A stretch of DNA of 64,000 bases, taken from positions 434,001 through 498,000 of the forward strand of contig NZ_JAAQOM010000003.1 in the NCBI RefSeq assembly GCF_011682055.1. Direction: 5' to 3'. A program made the translations under genes and the position numbers. The notes under the pieces are model-generated. The model had not been told where the DNA came from. It worked only from the letters and a program-made list of their open reading frames with translations, and did no database searches. Positions 57,005-64,000 of this stretch are shown here, one piece after another (within the stretch, counting starts at the first letter, position 1; every line of letters starts with the position of its first letter). Origin of the DNA: Telluria antibiotica (GTDB taxonomy: Bacteria; Pseudomonadota; Gammaproteobacteria; Burkholderiales; Burkholderiaceae_D).

Positions 57005-57619
57005 ATGCCGATGCACCCATTGTCCCGTTTCGTTTTCGCAGCCGCATGTGCCGCTGCCCTGGCCGGCTGCGCCACGACCGCCAACGTCCCGCTCGCCAAC
57101 CCGACTGCCCAGGTAAGCGCTTACCGCGACACCATCGACTTGAGCGGCCGCCTGGCCGTGAATTACCTGAAGGATGGCCAGCCACAACCGATCAGCGGCA
57201 ATTTCACGTGGACGCAGCGTCCTGGCCGCATCGACGTCGCGCTGTTCTCGCCGCTGGGCCAGACCGTCGCCGAGATCACCGTGACGCCCGGCACGGCCAC
57301 GTTGAAACAGTCCGGCCGTGAGCCTCGCGTGGAAAAGGACATCGACGCGCTGACGGCGGCATCCCTCGGCTGGACCCTGCCCGTGAGCGGCCTGCGCGAC
57401 TGGCTGCAAGGCTATGCCGTCGATACGGCCGGCAAGCGCTTCGTGGCGTCGCCCGCGCGCGACAGCGTCGTCACGAACGACGGCTGGCGCTTGCGCTTCG
57501 TGGAGTGGCAGAACGGCCCGGGCGGTGCCCCGATGCCGCGCCGCATCGATGCCGAGCGCAGCACGACGGCCGTCGGCGATGCGCTGACGATCCGCATCGT
57601 CATCGATCCGGTGGCCTGA
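57005..57619 (+). CDS. lolB: Outer-membrane lipoprotein receptor LolB
   Basis: LolB (204 aa) receives lipoproteins from LolA and inserts them into the outer membrane. The lipobox ALAGC follows a short signal, then the beta-sheet core with DLSGRLAVNYLKDGQP and SGNFTWTQRPGRIDVALFSPLGQ typical of the family. Start codons ATG 57005 and ATG 57011 (and TTG 57002) are close together; 57005 is given. It precedes ispE by 1 bp, the conserved lolB-ispE order. Confidence 0.92.
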   Translation: MPMHPLSRFVFAAACAAALAGCATTANVPLANPTAQVSAYRDTIDLSGRLAVNYLKDGQPQPISGNFTWTQRPGRIDVALFSPLGQTVAEITVTPGTATLKQSGREPRVEKDIDALTAASLGWTLPVSGLRDWLQGYAVDTAGKRFVASPARDSVVTNDGWRLRFVEWQNGPGGAPMPRRIDAERSTTAVGDALTIRIVIDPVA

Positions 57620-57620
57620 C

Positions 57621-58520
57621 ATGACGGCGACATCGCTGCACGACTGTCCGGCGCCGGCCAAGCTGAACCTGTTCCTGCACGTCGTCGGCCGGCGGCCGGA
57701 CGGCTACCACCTGCTGCAATCCGTGTTTCAACTCATCGACCGCAGCGACACCTTGCACTTCGACTTGCGCGACGACGAGCGCATCGTGCGCACGACGGAT
57801 GTGCCCGGTGTGCCCGAAGAGCAGGACCTGATCGTACGTGCGCTACGCGCGCTGCAGGCGGAGTACGCACGCCGGCACGGCCAACTGCCGCCGGGGATAG
57901 CTGTCGCCGTGGAGAAGCGCTTGCCGATGGGTGGCGGCCTCGGCGGGGGCTCGTCCGACGCGGCCACGGCGCTGATGGCGGCCAACCACTTGTGGCAGGC
58001 CGGGCTGACGGATGCGGAATTGATCGCGCTGGGGTTGCCGCTCGGGGCCGACATCCCGTTCTTCCTGTTCGGCGAGACGGCCTTTGCGGAAGGCGTGGGT
58101 GATGCGCTGCAGGCGGTACCGGGGCCGGATTGCTGGTATGTCGTCATCGAACCGGGCGTGGCCGTGCCGACCGTTGCAATTTTTACGGCCCCCGATTTGA
58201 CAAGAAACACGAAAGCCATCACAATATCGGACTTTTCCAGACGACATGTCGAATCGAATGATTTGATTGGGTTCGGGAAAAATGATTTGCAGGACGTGGC
58301 AGCCCGCCTGTTCCCGCCGGTAGCCGAGGCGATCGAATGGTTGGGAAGTTACGGAGCGGCCAGGATGACTGGTTCCGGATCGTGCGTGTTTTGCGCGTTC
58401 TCCACAGAGCAGGAAGCCGAGCGGGTACTGGCACAGGTACCGGGGCGGTGGAGGGCGTGGAAAGCGCATGCACTGCAGAGTCATCCGATGAAATCGCTCT
58501 TGCAAATCAATGAGTTGTAG
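57621..58520 (+). CDS. ispE: 4-diphosphocytidyl-2-C-methyl-D-erythritol kinase
   Basis: IspE (299 aa) phosphorylates CDP-ME in the MEP isoprenoid pathway. The GHMP kinase motifs are visible: CPAPAKLNLFLHVVGRRPDGYH at the N-terminus (binding substrate), the ATP loop PMGGGLGGGSSDAA (about residues 95-108) and the C-terminal MTGSGSCVFCAF. Its end overlaps a promoter for the tRNA-Gln gene. Confidence 0.96.
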   Translation: MTATSLHDCPAPAKLNLFLHVVGRRPDGYHLLQSVFQLIDRSDTLHFDLRDDERIVRTTDVPGVPEEQDLIVRALRALQAEYARRHGQLPPGIAVAVEKRLPMGGGLGGGSSDAATALMAANHLWQAGLTDAELIALGLPLGADIPFFLFGETAFAEGVGDALQAVPGPDCWYVVIEPGVAVPTVAIFTAPDLTRNTKAITISDFSRRHVESNDLIGFGKNDLQDVAARLFPPVAEAIEWLGSYGAARMTGSGSCVFCAFSTEQEAERVLAQVPGRWRAWKAHALQSHPMKSLLQINEL

Positions 58521-58529
58521 AATAAAATT

Positions 58530-58558
58530 TTGCCTGTCGACGCATTCGGCGATATAAT
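58530..58558 (+). promoter_or_regulatory. Sigma-70 promoter for tRNA-Gln
   Basis: TTGCCT at 58530-58535 and TATAAT at 58553-58558 are separated by exactly 17 bp. A start about 7 bases on would give a short leader before the tRNA at 58593. It overlaps no coding sequence: ispE ends at 58520. Confidence 0.8.
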
Positions 58559-58592
58559 TATCGAATGCAGCGACGAGCTGTAGTTTCAGTGT

Positions 58593-58669
58593 AGGGGAAT
58601 CGCCAAGCTGGTTAAGGCACCGGATTTTGATTCCGGCATACCAAGGTTCGAATCCTTGTTCCCCTGCCA
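58593..58669 (+). tRNA. tRNA-Gln (anticodon TTG)
   Basis: A 77-nt gene with encoded CCA (58667-58669). The acceptor arms AGGGGAA (58593-58599) and TTCCCCT (58659-58665) pair; the anticodon arm CCGGA-TTTTGAT-TCCGG shows anticodon TTG; the T arm CAAGG-TTCGAAT-CCTTG is complete. Discriminator is G. It lies between ispE and prs, a conserved betaproteobacterial position. Confidence 0.96.
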
Positions 58670-58724
58670 AAGTTTCTTTGCCTGAGCTGACGATGACGAG
58701 TGCTCCAGCAGGCAGATAAAAATG

Positions 58725-58753
58725 GAGCCGCCAATGAGCGGCTCATTTTTTTT
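58725..58753 (+). terminator. Terminator after tRNA-Gln
   Basis: GAGCCGC-CAATGA-GCGGCTC stem of 7 bp followed by A and a run of eight T residues. It lies 55 bp after the tRNA and upstream of prs, so it ends the tRNA transcript. Confidence 0.85.
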
Positions 58754-58828
58754 GTGGTTCAGCGCTCATCATTCGACGATCAGCGGCTTTCAAGTTCTTC
58801 TTTCAACGCTTACATCTCTGGGACTCCC

Positions 58829-59779
58829 ATGGCTTACGAAAACCTGATGGTTTTTACCGGCAATGCCAATCCGGCGCTAGCAGAAGGGGTCGCAAAAAAC
58901 CTCGGCATTCCTCTCGGCAAAGCCGTGGTCTCGAAGTTCTCCGACGGCGAAGTCATGGTCGAAATCAACGAGAACGTTCGTGGCAAGGACGTCTTCGTCC
59001 TGCAATCGACCTGCGCTCCCACCAATGACAGCCTGATGGAAATCATGCTGATGGTCGACGCTCTCAAGCGCGCCTCGGCTGGCCGCATCACCGCGGCGAT
59101 TCCGTACTTCGGCTATGCCCGCCAGGACCGTCGTCCGCGTTCGGCGCGCGTCGCGATCTCGGCCAAGGTCGTTGCCAACATGCTGCAGGAAGCGGGCGTC
59201 GAGCGCGTCCTGATCATGGACTTGCACGCCGACCAGATCCAGGGCTTCTTCGATATCCCGGTCGACAACATCTATGCGTCGCCGCTGCTGCTGGGTGACC
59301 TGCAGAAGCGCAACTACGACGACCTGCTCGTCGTGTCGCCGGACGTGGGCGGCGTCGTGCGCGCCCGCGCGCTGGCCAAGCGCCTCGGCTGCGACCTGGC
59401 GATCATCGACAAGCGCCGTCCGAAGGCGAACGTGTCGGAAGTCATGAACATCATCGGTGAAGTCGAAGGCCGCAACTGCGTGATCATGGATGACATGGTC
59501 GATACGGCAGGCACGCTGACGAAGGCCGCCGAAGTGCTGAAAGAGCGCGGCGCGAAGAAAGTCGTCGCGTACTGCACGCACCCGGTGCTGTCCGGCCCGG
59601 CGATCGAGCGCATCGCGAACTCGCCGCTGGACGAACTGGTCGTCACCGACACGATCCCGCTGAGCCCGGCCGCCCAGGCGTGCGGCAAGATCCGCCAGCT
59701 GACCTGCGCACCGCTGCTGGCCGAGACGTTCAAGCGTATCGTCAAGGGCGATTCGGTCATCTCGCTGTTCGTCGATTAA
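58829..59779 (+). CDS. prs: Ribose-phosphate pyrophosphokinase
   Basis: PRPP synthase (316 aa) makes 5-phosphoribosyl 1-diphosphate from ribose 5-phosphate and [23 protein letters not shown] is the ATP-binding flexible region (about residues 97-116), [17 protein letters not shown] the divalent-metal site, and [18 protein letters not shown] the PRPP-binding loop. The start is the ATG at 58829 ([15 protein letters not shown]); upstream frame sequence runs through the tRNA terminator and is not coding. Confidence 0.97.
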   Translation: MAYENLMVFTGNANPALAEGVAKNLGIPLGKAVVSKFSDGEVMVEINENVRGKDVFVLQSTCAPTNDSLMEIMLMVDALKRASAGRITAAIPYFGYARQDRRPRSARVAISAKVVANMLQEAGVERVLIMDLHADQIQGFFDIPVDNIYASPLLLGDLQKRNYDDLLVVSPDVGGVVRARALAKRLGCDLAIIDKRRPKANVSEVMNIIGEVEGRNCVIMDDMVDTAGTLTKAAEVLKERGAKKVVAYCTHPVLSGPAIERIANSPLDELVVTDTIPLSPAAQACGKIRQLTCAPLLAETFKRIVKGDSVISLFVD

Positions 59780-59791
59780 TTTCGCGGAATG

Positions 59792-59903
59792 CATGGTGGG
59801 CACGGGGTGCCCACCCTACGGCCGAACGATGGCGCCGTAACAAATGGCCGCCGAATGATGGTGCCGTAACAATGATGTAGGGTGGGCTCCCCGAGCCCAC
59901 CAA
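59792..59903. repeat. Pair of single REP-like hairpins with tandem-repeat spacer, copy 10
   Basis: CATGGTGGGC-ACGGGGT-GCCCACCCTAC at 59792-59819 and GTAGGGTGGGC-TCCCCGA-GCCCACCA at 59877-59903, facing each other. The 57-bp spacer holds two imperfect direct copies of about 25 bp (59821-59846 and 59850-59874; GCCGAACGATGGCGCCGTAA versus GCCGAATGATGGTGCCGTAA). Together they fill the first part of the 316-bp prs-rplY gap. Confidence 0.85.
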
Positions 59904-59924
59904 AACGCATGAATATCCGTGAAC

Positions 59925-59956
59925 ACGGCGCGCAAGGCAAAATGCCGGCGCGCCGT
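59925..59956 (+). other. Long nested hairpin between prs and rplY
   Basis: ACGGCGCGC at 59925-59933 and GCGCGCCGT at 59948-59956 form a 9-bp stem; inside, GGCA-AAA-TGCC makes a second short stem. No T run follows. It may be part of prs transcript ending or the rplY leader. Confidence 0.5.
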
Positions 59957-59983
59957 TGGCACATAAGCTGTACAGAATTTCTT

Positions 59984-60007
59984 GAGCGTGCGCGAGCGCG
60001 CTCTTTT
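59984..60007 (+). terminator. Possible terminator upstream of rplY
   Basis: GAGCGTGCG-CGAG-CGCGCTC with an imperfect stem followed by TTTT, 90 bp before rplY. The remaining sequence to 60095 shows no gene; GGAG precedes the rplY ATG. Confidence 0.45.
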
Positions 60008-60095
60008 ACCGATGTCCCTGGTCGCGGGGGCATCACAATCCGGGTAACCGGGTCGGCACATGCCGGCATTCGGACCCACACTTTGGAGTAACACC

Positions 60096-60683
60096 ATGAA
60101 AGTAGTCGCATTTGCACGTACTCAGCAGGGGACCGGAGCGAGCCGCCGCCTGCGCAACGCCGGCCAGACCCCGGGCATCATCTACGGTGGCGCCGCTGCC
60201 CCGGAACTGATCGCCCTGGATGGCAACGCGTTGTTCCACGCGCTCAAGAAAGAAGCTTTCCACGGCTCGATCCTGGATCTGGAACTGGACGGTAAGACGC
60301 AGAAAGTCCTGCTGCGTGACTTCCAGATGCACGCATACAAGCAACTGGTCCTGCACGCTGACTTCCAGCGCGTCGACGCTACGCAAGCGATCCACACCAA
60401 GGTCGCCCTGCACTTCGTCAACGCCGACGTCTCGCCGGCCGTCAAGCTGAGCGGCGCCATCGTGTCGCACGTGCTGAACGAACTGGAAGTGTCCTGCCTG
60501 CCGGGCCAACTGCCGGAATTCATCACCGTCGACCTGTCGAACCTGGAAGCCGGCCAGTCGGTCCACGTGTCGCAGCTGACCCTGCCGGAAGGCGTGACCG
60601 TGGTCGCCCACGGCCAGGACCAGACCGTCGCCACCTCGTCGATCCCGCGTGGTGCCGCAACGGCCGAAGCCGCTGCAGAGTAA
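60096..60683 (+). CDS. rplY: 50S ribosomal protein L25 (Ctc form)
   Basis: The long, two-domain L25/Ctc form (195 aa; E. coli L25 has 94). The 5S-rRNA-binding domain (about 1-90) shows [21 protein letters not shown] and [21 protein letters not shown]; the C-terminal beta domain (about 95-180) contains [21 protein letters not shown] start at the ATG at 60096 with TTTGGAG before it. The conserved order prs-rplY-pth is interrupted after this gene by 1 kb of decayed sequence. Confidence 0.95.
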   Translation: MKVVAFARTQQGTGASRRLRNAGQTPGIIYGGAAAPELIALDGNALFHALKKEAFHGSILDLELDGKTQKVLLRDFQMHAYKQLVLHADFQRVDATQAIHTKVALHFVNADVSPAVKLSGAIVSHVLNELEVSCLPGQLPEFITVDLSNLEAGQSVHVSQLTLPEGVTVVAHGQDQTVATSSIPRGAATAEAAAE

Positions 60684-60724
60684 TTGCTGCGCCGACCGCT
60701 GGTTCGTCCGGCGGCGCACACATC

Positions 60725-60758
60725 AAACCCGTCGCGACGCGAGTCCGGCGGGTTTTTT
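60725..60758 (+). terminator. Terminator after rplY
   Basis: AAACCCG at 60725-60731 and CGGGTTT at 60749-60755 with further T residues (six in all) form the base of a hairpin with a longer GC-rich apical part, 41 bp after the rplY stop. Minus-strand transcription from the LuxR remnant would meet it from the other side. Confidence 0.8.
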
Positions 60759-60763
60759 GTTGC

Positions 60764-60985
60764 CTAGATCAGGCCCAGGTTCAGCGCCTTCAGCGTGGCC
60801 GCGGCCCGCGTCGAGCATGCCAGCTCGCGGAAGATGCTTTCCACGTGCGTGCGCACCGTCGACGGACTGATCTGCAGGATCCGCGCCGCCTCCTTGTTGC
60901 TTTCGCCCAGGCTGATACGGCGCAGCACGTCGACTTCGCGCTCGGACAGCAGGCTCCTGCGCGTCGCCGCCGGGACGTGGTCGCC
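60764..60985 (-). pseudogene. LuxR-type HTH C-terminal remnant
   Basis: The minus-strand sequence encodes RRSLLSEREVDVLRRISLG, SNKEAARILQISPSTVRTHV and the ending ATLKALNLGLI: a complete LuxR/GerE helix-turn-helix of about 65 residues. No N-terminal sensory domain precedes it; the frame continues to 61219 only as the antisense of a hydrolase sequence. It resembles the C-terminus of the HD-GYP-like/LuxR protein at 62661 (well over half the residues agree by eye). I interpret it as the tail of a paralogue truncated near 60985-61000. Confidence 0.65.
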
Positions 60986-60994
60986 GCCCGCCGC

Positions 60995-61574
60995 CGCTGC
61001 CGAGCAGCCGTCCGTCGTCATCGTCCACGGCGCGTTCGCGGACGGCTCCGACTGGGCCAAGGTGATCCCGCTGCTGCAGGCCAAGGGCATCAAGGTCACT
61101 GCCGTGCAGAACAGCCTCACGTCGCTGGCGGACGACGTGGCCGCCGCGAAGCGCGCGATCGACAACCAGCCCGGCAAGGTCGTGCTCGTCGGCCACTCCT
61201 GGGGCGGCACCGTGATCACGGAAGCGGGCGCCGGCGATAAAGTGGCCAGCCTCGTCTACGTGGCCGCCTTCGCGCCGGACGTCGGCCAGGCCACCAGCGA
61301 CCTCGGCAAGGACTTGCCGCCCGCACCCGGCATCACCAAGCTGACGGTCGAAAAATTCGGCTTCGCCAGCCTGTCGCCGGCCGTGCTGAAAGAGGACTTC
61401 GCCCAGGACGTGCCCGCGCCGCACGCCGCCGTGATGGCCGCCACGCAAGGCCCCATCGCCGTGAAAGCGTCCGGCGCGAAGACGACGGAACTGCCGACGA
61501 GCCACGTGCCGCAGCAGTCGCGTCCGGAGGACGTCGCGAAGGTGATCCTGGACGCTGTGGCAGCCAGCAAGTAA
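60995..61574 (+). pseudogene. Truncated alpha/beta hydrolase fragment
   Basis: From about 60995 the plus strand reads PSVVIVHGAFADGSDWAKV, the oxyanion region of an alpha/beta hydrolase, then GKVVLVGHSWGGTVITEAG with nucleophile Ser. The usual signal peptide is absent; upstream codons lie in the LuxR remnant. Near the end, VMAATQGPIAVKASGAKTTEL joins directly to SHVPQQSRPEDVAKVILDA, so the segment normally holding the acid residue (an ENDR-like stretch of about 50 residues) is missing. The catalytic His remains. The frame is open (60795-61574), but lacking start and acid residue it is probably not a working enzyme. Confidence 0.65.
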
Positions 61575-61630
61575 GGCGTGGACGGCCGCGCTGTCGTCGA
61601 GTCGGCAGCGCGGCCGGGTTATGGACGCGA

Positions 61631-61688
61631 TTTACGCGAGAATTAACACGGCGTTTTACGCGATAATTCAGCTTTACGCACGATTTTT
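61631..61688 (+). repeat. Three AT-rich direct repeats upstream of pth
   Basis: TTTACGCGAGAATT (61631-61644), TTTACGCGATAATT (61655-61668) and TTTACGCACGATTTTT (61673-61688) stand in the 120-bp gap before pth. They could be repressor or regulator sites or promoter parts; a GATAAT -10-like box is at 61662-61667 without a good -35. Confidence 0.4.
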
Positions 61689-61694
61689 CCGCTT

Positions 61695-62279
61695 ATGCAC
61701 ATCCGCCTGATCGTCGGCCTCGGCAACCCCGGCCCGGAATACGAACAAACCCGTCACAACGCCGGCTTCTGGCTCGTCGACAACCTCGCGAACTCTTTGC
61801 CCGGCTGCCACTTGCAGCGCGAGTCGCGCTTCAATGCCATGGTCGCCAAGACATCGATCTCGGGCAAGGACGTCTGGCTGCTCGAACCGCTGACCTTCAT
61901 GAACCGCTCCGGCCAGTCGGTGGGTGGACTGGCACGCTTCTTCAAGATCGGCCCGGAAGAGATCCTCGTCGTGCACGATGAACTCGACCTGCCGCCCGGC
62001 GCCGCCAAGCTCAAGCGCGGCGGCTCCTCGGGCGGCCACAACGGCCTGAAGGACATCACGGCCGCGCTCGGCACGCAGGATTACTGGCGCCTGCGCCTGG
62101 GCATCGGCCACCCGCGCACGTTGAACCTGCAGCAGGCCGTCGCCGATTTCGTGCTGCACCGCCCGCGCCGCGAAGAGCAGACCCTGATCGAGGAAGCCAT
62201 CGACAAGAGCTTGCGCATCATTCCGATGGTGTGCGAGGGCAAGATGAATGCGGCGACGATGCAGTTGCACACGGACTGA
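61695..62279 (+). CDS. pth: Peptidyl-tRNA hydrolase
   Basis: Pth (194 aa; E. coli 194) recycles peptidyl-tRNAs released early from ribosomes. [20 protein letters not shown] holds the catalytic His (residue 22) and Asn12; [18 protein letters not shown] and [20 protein letters not shown] (with catalytic Asp) and GHNGLKDI are diagnostic. The stop overlaps the next ATG by one base. Confidence 0.97.
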   Translation: MHIRLIVGLGNPGPEYEQTRHNAGFWLVDNLANSLPGCHLQRESRFNAMVAKTSISGKDVWLLEPLTFMNRSGQSVGGLARFFKIGPEEILVVHDELDLPPGAAKLKRGGSSGGHNGLKDITAALGTQDYWRLRLGIGHPRTLNLQQAVADFVLHRPRREEQTLIEEAIDKSLRIIPMVCEGKMNAATMQLHTD

Positions 62280-62647
62280 TGCGCTGTGGCATGGCGACCA
62301 GTTCACATGGCACCGCTCGCACACCGGTATCACTCGCGAACCGGGCTGTCACAGCGCTGTTCGCCGGCTGTGCGATGGCTGTCCTCGCGGCGCTCGCGCC
62401 ACTCGGCGCCGTTATTTTTCTGAGAGACCACGCCATCGGGCTACTCGACCTCTATGCCAACTTCACGCACTGGGGACTGGCCGTCTCCCTACTGGCGGCC
62501 GCTACAGGCTTCGTCTGCGGCGCAGATCGCACCATCGTACTGAGCCATCATTTGCTGCTGACTGCCCGTCCGCGCGATGCGCTGTTGTCCGCCGGGCTAT
62601 GGTTGGCCCTGATGCTGTGCGCGGCCGTGAGCACGCTGTTGTCCTGA
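62279..62647 (+). CDS. Small putative membrane protein downstream of pth
   Basis: A 122-residue frame from the ATG at 62279, which shares its A with the pth stop (TGATG), suggesting coupling. Three hydrophobic segments are seen (about 25-48 AVTALFAGCAMAVLAALAPLG, 58-76, and 97-118 ALLSAGLWLALMLCAAVSTLL). I do not recognise it. Base composition is like its neighbours. It is convergent with the LuxR gene (13 bp between them). Confidence 0.5.
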   Translation: MRCGMATSSHGTARTPVSLANRAVTALFAGCAMAVLAALAPLGAVIFLRDHAIGLLDLYANFTHWGLAVSLLAAATGFVCGADRTIVLSHHLLLTARPRDALLSAGLWLALMLCAAVSTLLS

Positions 62648-62660
62648 GCCGCGGGACGTG

Positions 62661-64000
62661 TCAGATGAGCCCGCGCGCCAGCGCCTTCAAGGTGGCGGCC
62701 GGACGTGACCCCGACTCCAGTTTTTGAAAGATATTGTCGACGTGCATCCGCACGCTGGCCGGGCTGATACGCATGGCGCGCGCGGCCTCGCGGCTCGTTT
62801 CGCCGTGGCTGATGTGGCGCAGCACTTCGAGTTCGCGGTCGGACAGCAGCCGGTCGCGCACGGGCGACGATGGCGTCATTGACCGCGCCGCCGTGAGTAC
62901 GGCTTCGACGGCGTGCCGGTCGAAGCGGCCGGCCGCCGCTTGCGCCGTCATCAGCGTGGACGCGGCTGCCGTGCCATGCGCGGGACGCCACGGACGGGGC
63001 GAACACAGCGACACGAACGCGGCCGCCGCGCCGAGCAGGCGCTCCTGCATGCCCATCGCTTCTCCCCGCGCCTTGCGGAAATAGCCGCTGCCGTCGGGGC
63101 GTTCGTAGATGAACGACGCGAGCGTCGCGTCGCTCTGGATGGCGGGGATCTGCGCACCCGCGCGCGCCGTCCAGAACGGCACTTTGCGGACCTGGTCCCA
63201 ATCGGTCGCATCGAGCTTGCCCGGGCGCTCCCACACGACGTTCGGCACGGCGACCTTGCCAATGCCATGCAGCAGCGCGGCCCGCACGAGCGGGCTTTCT
63301 TCCAGCGCCAGCATGCCCGCGAGCGACGCGCTGCGCCGCGCCAGCGCGGCCACGCGGCGCGAATAGCCGGTGAGCCAAGGCAGCTTCAACTCGATGACGT
63401 CGGCCACGATCGACAGCGGCACGCGCCGGTCGTGCCCCGGGTAGTCGGCCGCGCACGACGGCTCATCGAGCATGGCCAGCCAATCCTGCGCATGCGGCGA
63501 CAAGCGCTGCACGAGCGTGGCCGGATATTTCACGCCGGCCCGCTCGCCGATGAGGCGCAGCGCGCCCTCCGTGCCGTGCGCGGGCGCCAGCACTTCCAGG
63601 TCGCCGGCGAGGCGTACGTGGAACACGGCGCGCGGGATGTTCGGGGCGAACAGCAGGTCCTGCATGTCGCCGCGATGATGGTTGCCGAACAGGTGGCGCA
63701 GGCTGTTCTCGACGTCCCCCGGCAACCCGAGCAGCACGGCGATGTCGCCCGCCACTTCGCACTGCATTCGCGCGAGCGGCAGCACGTTGGCGAACGTGAG
63801 GCCGCTGTGGCCGGACAACGTACGCGTGACCATCGCATGCCGGCCGAGCACGTCGTCGCCCAGCAGGTGCGCGAACCCGGCCGCCGTCGCCGTGCTCCCC
63901 GACCAGCGGAGCAGGGCGACGAGCCGCGTGCTCGTGCATGCGTCGGCACCGTCGCCGTTTTCCTCGGCCAGGCGCGCGGCGAGGCGGGCCGTGCGCACCG
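62661..64000 (-). CDS. HD-GYP-like domain protein with LuxR DNA-binding domain (5' end beyond window)
   Basis: At least 446 residues are seen; the start lies beyond base 64000. It contains two parts like HD-type domains: an N-terminal one with RTLSGHSGLTFANVLPLARMQC and FGNHHRGDMQDLLF, and a second HD-GYP-like one with ALLHGIGKVAVPNVVWERPGKL and FIYERPDGSGYF. The metal HD is HG and GYP is GYF, so phosphodiesterase activity is doubtful. The C-terminal 65 residues are a LuxR/GerE HTH (LLSDRELEVLRHISHGE). It is probably a transcriptional regulator using a degenerate HD domain as sensor. The ligand is unknown. Confidence 0.8.
   Translation of the reverse strand, partial: VRTARLAARLAEENGDGADACTSTRLVALLRWSGSTATAAGFAHLLGDDVLGRHAMVTRTLSGHSGLTFANVLPLARMQCEVAGDIAVLLGLPGDVENSLRHLFGNHHRGDMQDLLFAPNIPRAVFHVRLAGDLEVLAPAHGTEGALRLIGERAGVKYPATLVQRLSPHAQDWLAMLDEPSCAADYPGHDRRVPLSIVADVIELKLPWLTGYSRRVAALARRSASLAGMLALEESPLVRAALLHGIGKVAVPNVVWERPGKLDATDWDQVRKVPFWTARAGAQIPAIQSDATLASFIYERPDGSGYFRKARGEAMGMQERLLGAAAAFVSLCSPRPWRPAHGTAAASTLMTAQAAAGRFDRHAVEAVLTAARSMTPSSPVRDRLLSDRELEVLRHISHGETSREAARAMRISPASVRMHVDNIFQKLESGSRPAATLKALARGLI

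Noticed and set aside
60795..61574. A complete 259-residue hydrolase starting at 60795
   Set aside because: The first 65 or so codons are the antisense of a clear LuxR HTH and show no signal peptide; the acid-residue region is also missing, so I call it a fragment.

Overview
The window is a 64 kb stretch of GC-rich chromosome from a betaproteobacterium, most likely a member of the Oxalobacteraceae close to Massilia. I infer this from protein character and gene order (S10-spc-alpha ribosomal cluster with infA and rpmJ between secY and rpsM; ponA-pilMNOPQ-aroK/aroB; lptM-lysA opposite cyaY; ispE-tRNA-Gln-prs-rplY-pth; system II cytochrome c maturation). No database search was possible. Almost all of it is core chromosome. 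I see no prophage, integrase, insertion sequence, CRISPR array or rRNA gene.

Layout. 1-13576: the S10, spc and alpha ribosomal operons from rplD to rplQ, including secY, infA and rpoA, broken by a 356-bp gap between rpsQ and rplN that carries a structured palindromic element and a promoter. 13717-24214: dsbD, a Spy-like periplasmic protein divergent from an OmpR-type two-component system, then an MdtA/MdtB-like RND efflux pump and an unrecognised membrane protein with TonB-like layout. 24291-28282: an MFS transporter, hemB and engB on the minus strand, and a divergent dihaem cytochrome c4. 28430-33782: resB-ccsA for cytochrome c maturation, msrPQ for periplasmic methionine sulfoxide repair, and a tiny membrane protein. 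33909-37753: a DUF4153-type membrane protein, lysA, lptM and divergent cyaY. 37868-50494: mrcA divergent from pilMNOPQ, a large Ig-like lipoprotein, a fused aroK-aroB and a dGTPase-like gene. 50606-55015, minus strand: a VOC protein, mutY, a dynamin-like GTPase and mutM. 55120-62279: TPR lipoprotein, lolB, ispE, tRNA-Gln, prs, rplY, a degraded LuxR/hydrolase locus and pth. The window ends inside an HD-GYP-like/LuxR regulator.

Genes that probably work together: DsbD, ResB, CcsA and cytochrome c4 (haem c attachment and its cargo, with HemB making haem precursor); Spy-like protein, two-component system and RND pump (an arrangement resembling the E. coli BaeSR regulon); MutM and MutY (8-oxoguanine repair) with a dynamin-like GTPase between them; MrcA, PilMNOPQ and LolB/TPR lipoproteins (envelope).

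Outside the ribosomal cluster the intergenic spaces are sprinkled with one family of REP/BIME-like palindromes (arms GTAGGGTGGGC and GCCCACCCTAC), seen at ten places, nearly always next to a gene 3' end; in one case the palindrome supplies the mutY stop codon. The most interesting points are this family, the in-frame AroK-AroB fusion placed just behind a perfect terminator hairpin, the dynamin gene between mutM and mutY, the Ig-like lipoprotein with a hexanucleotide repeat between pilQ and aroKB, and the decayed LuxR/hydrolase locus between rplY and pth. I did not find a clearly new multi-gene system.
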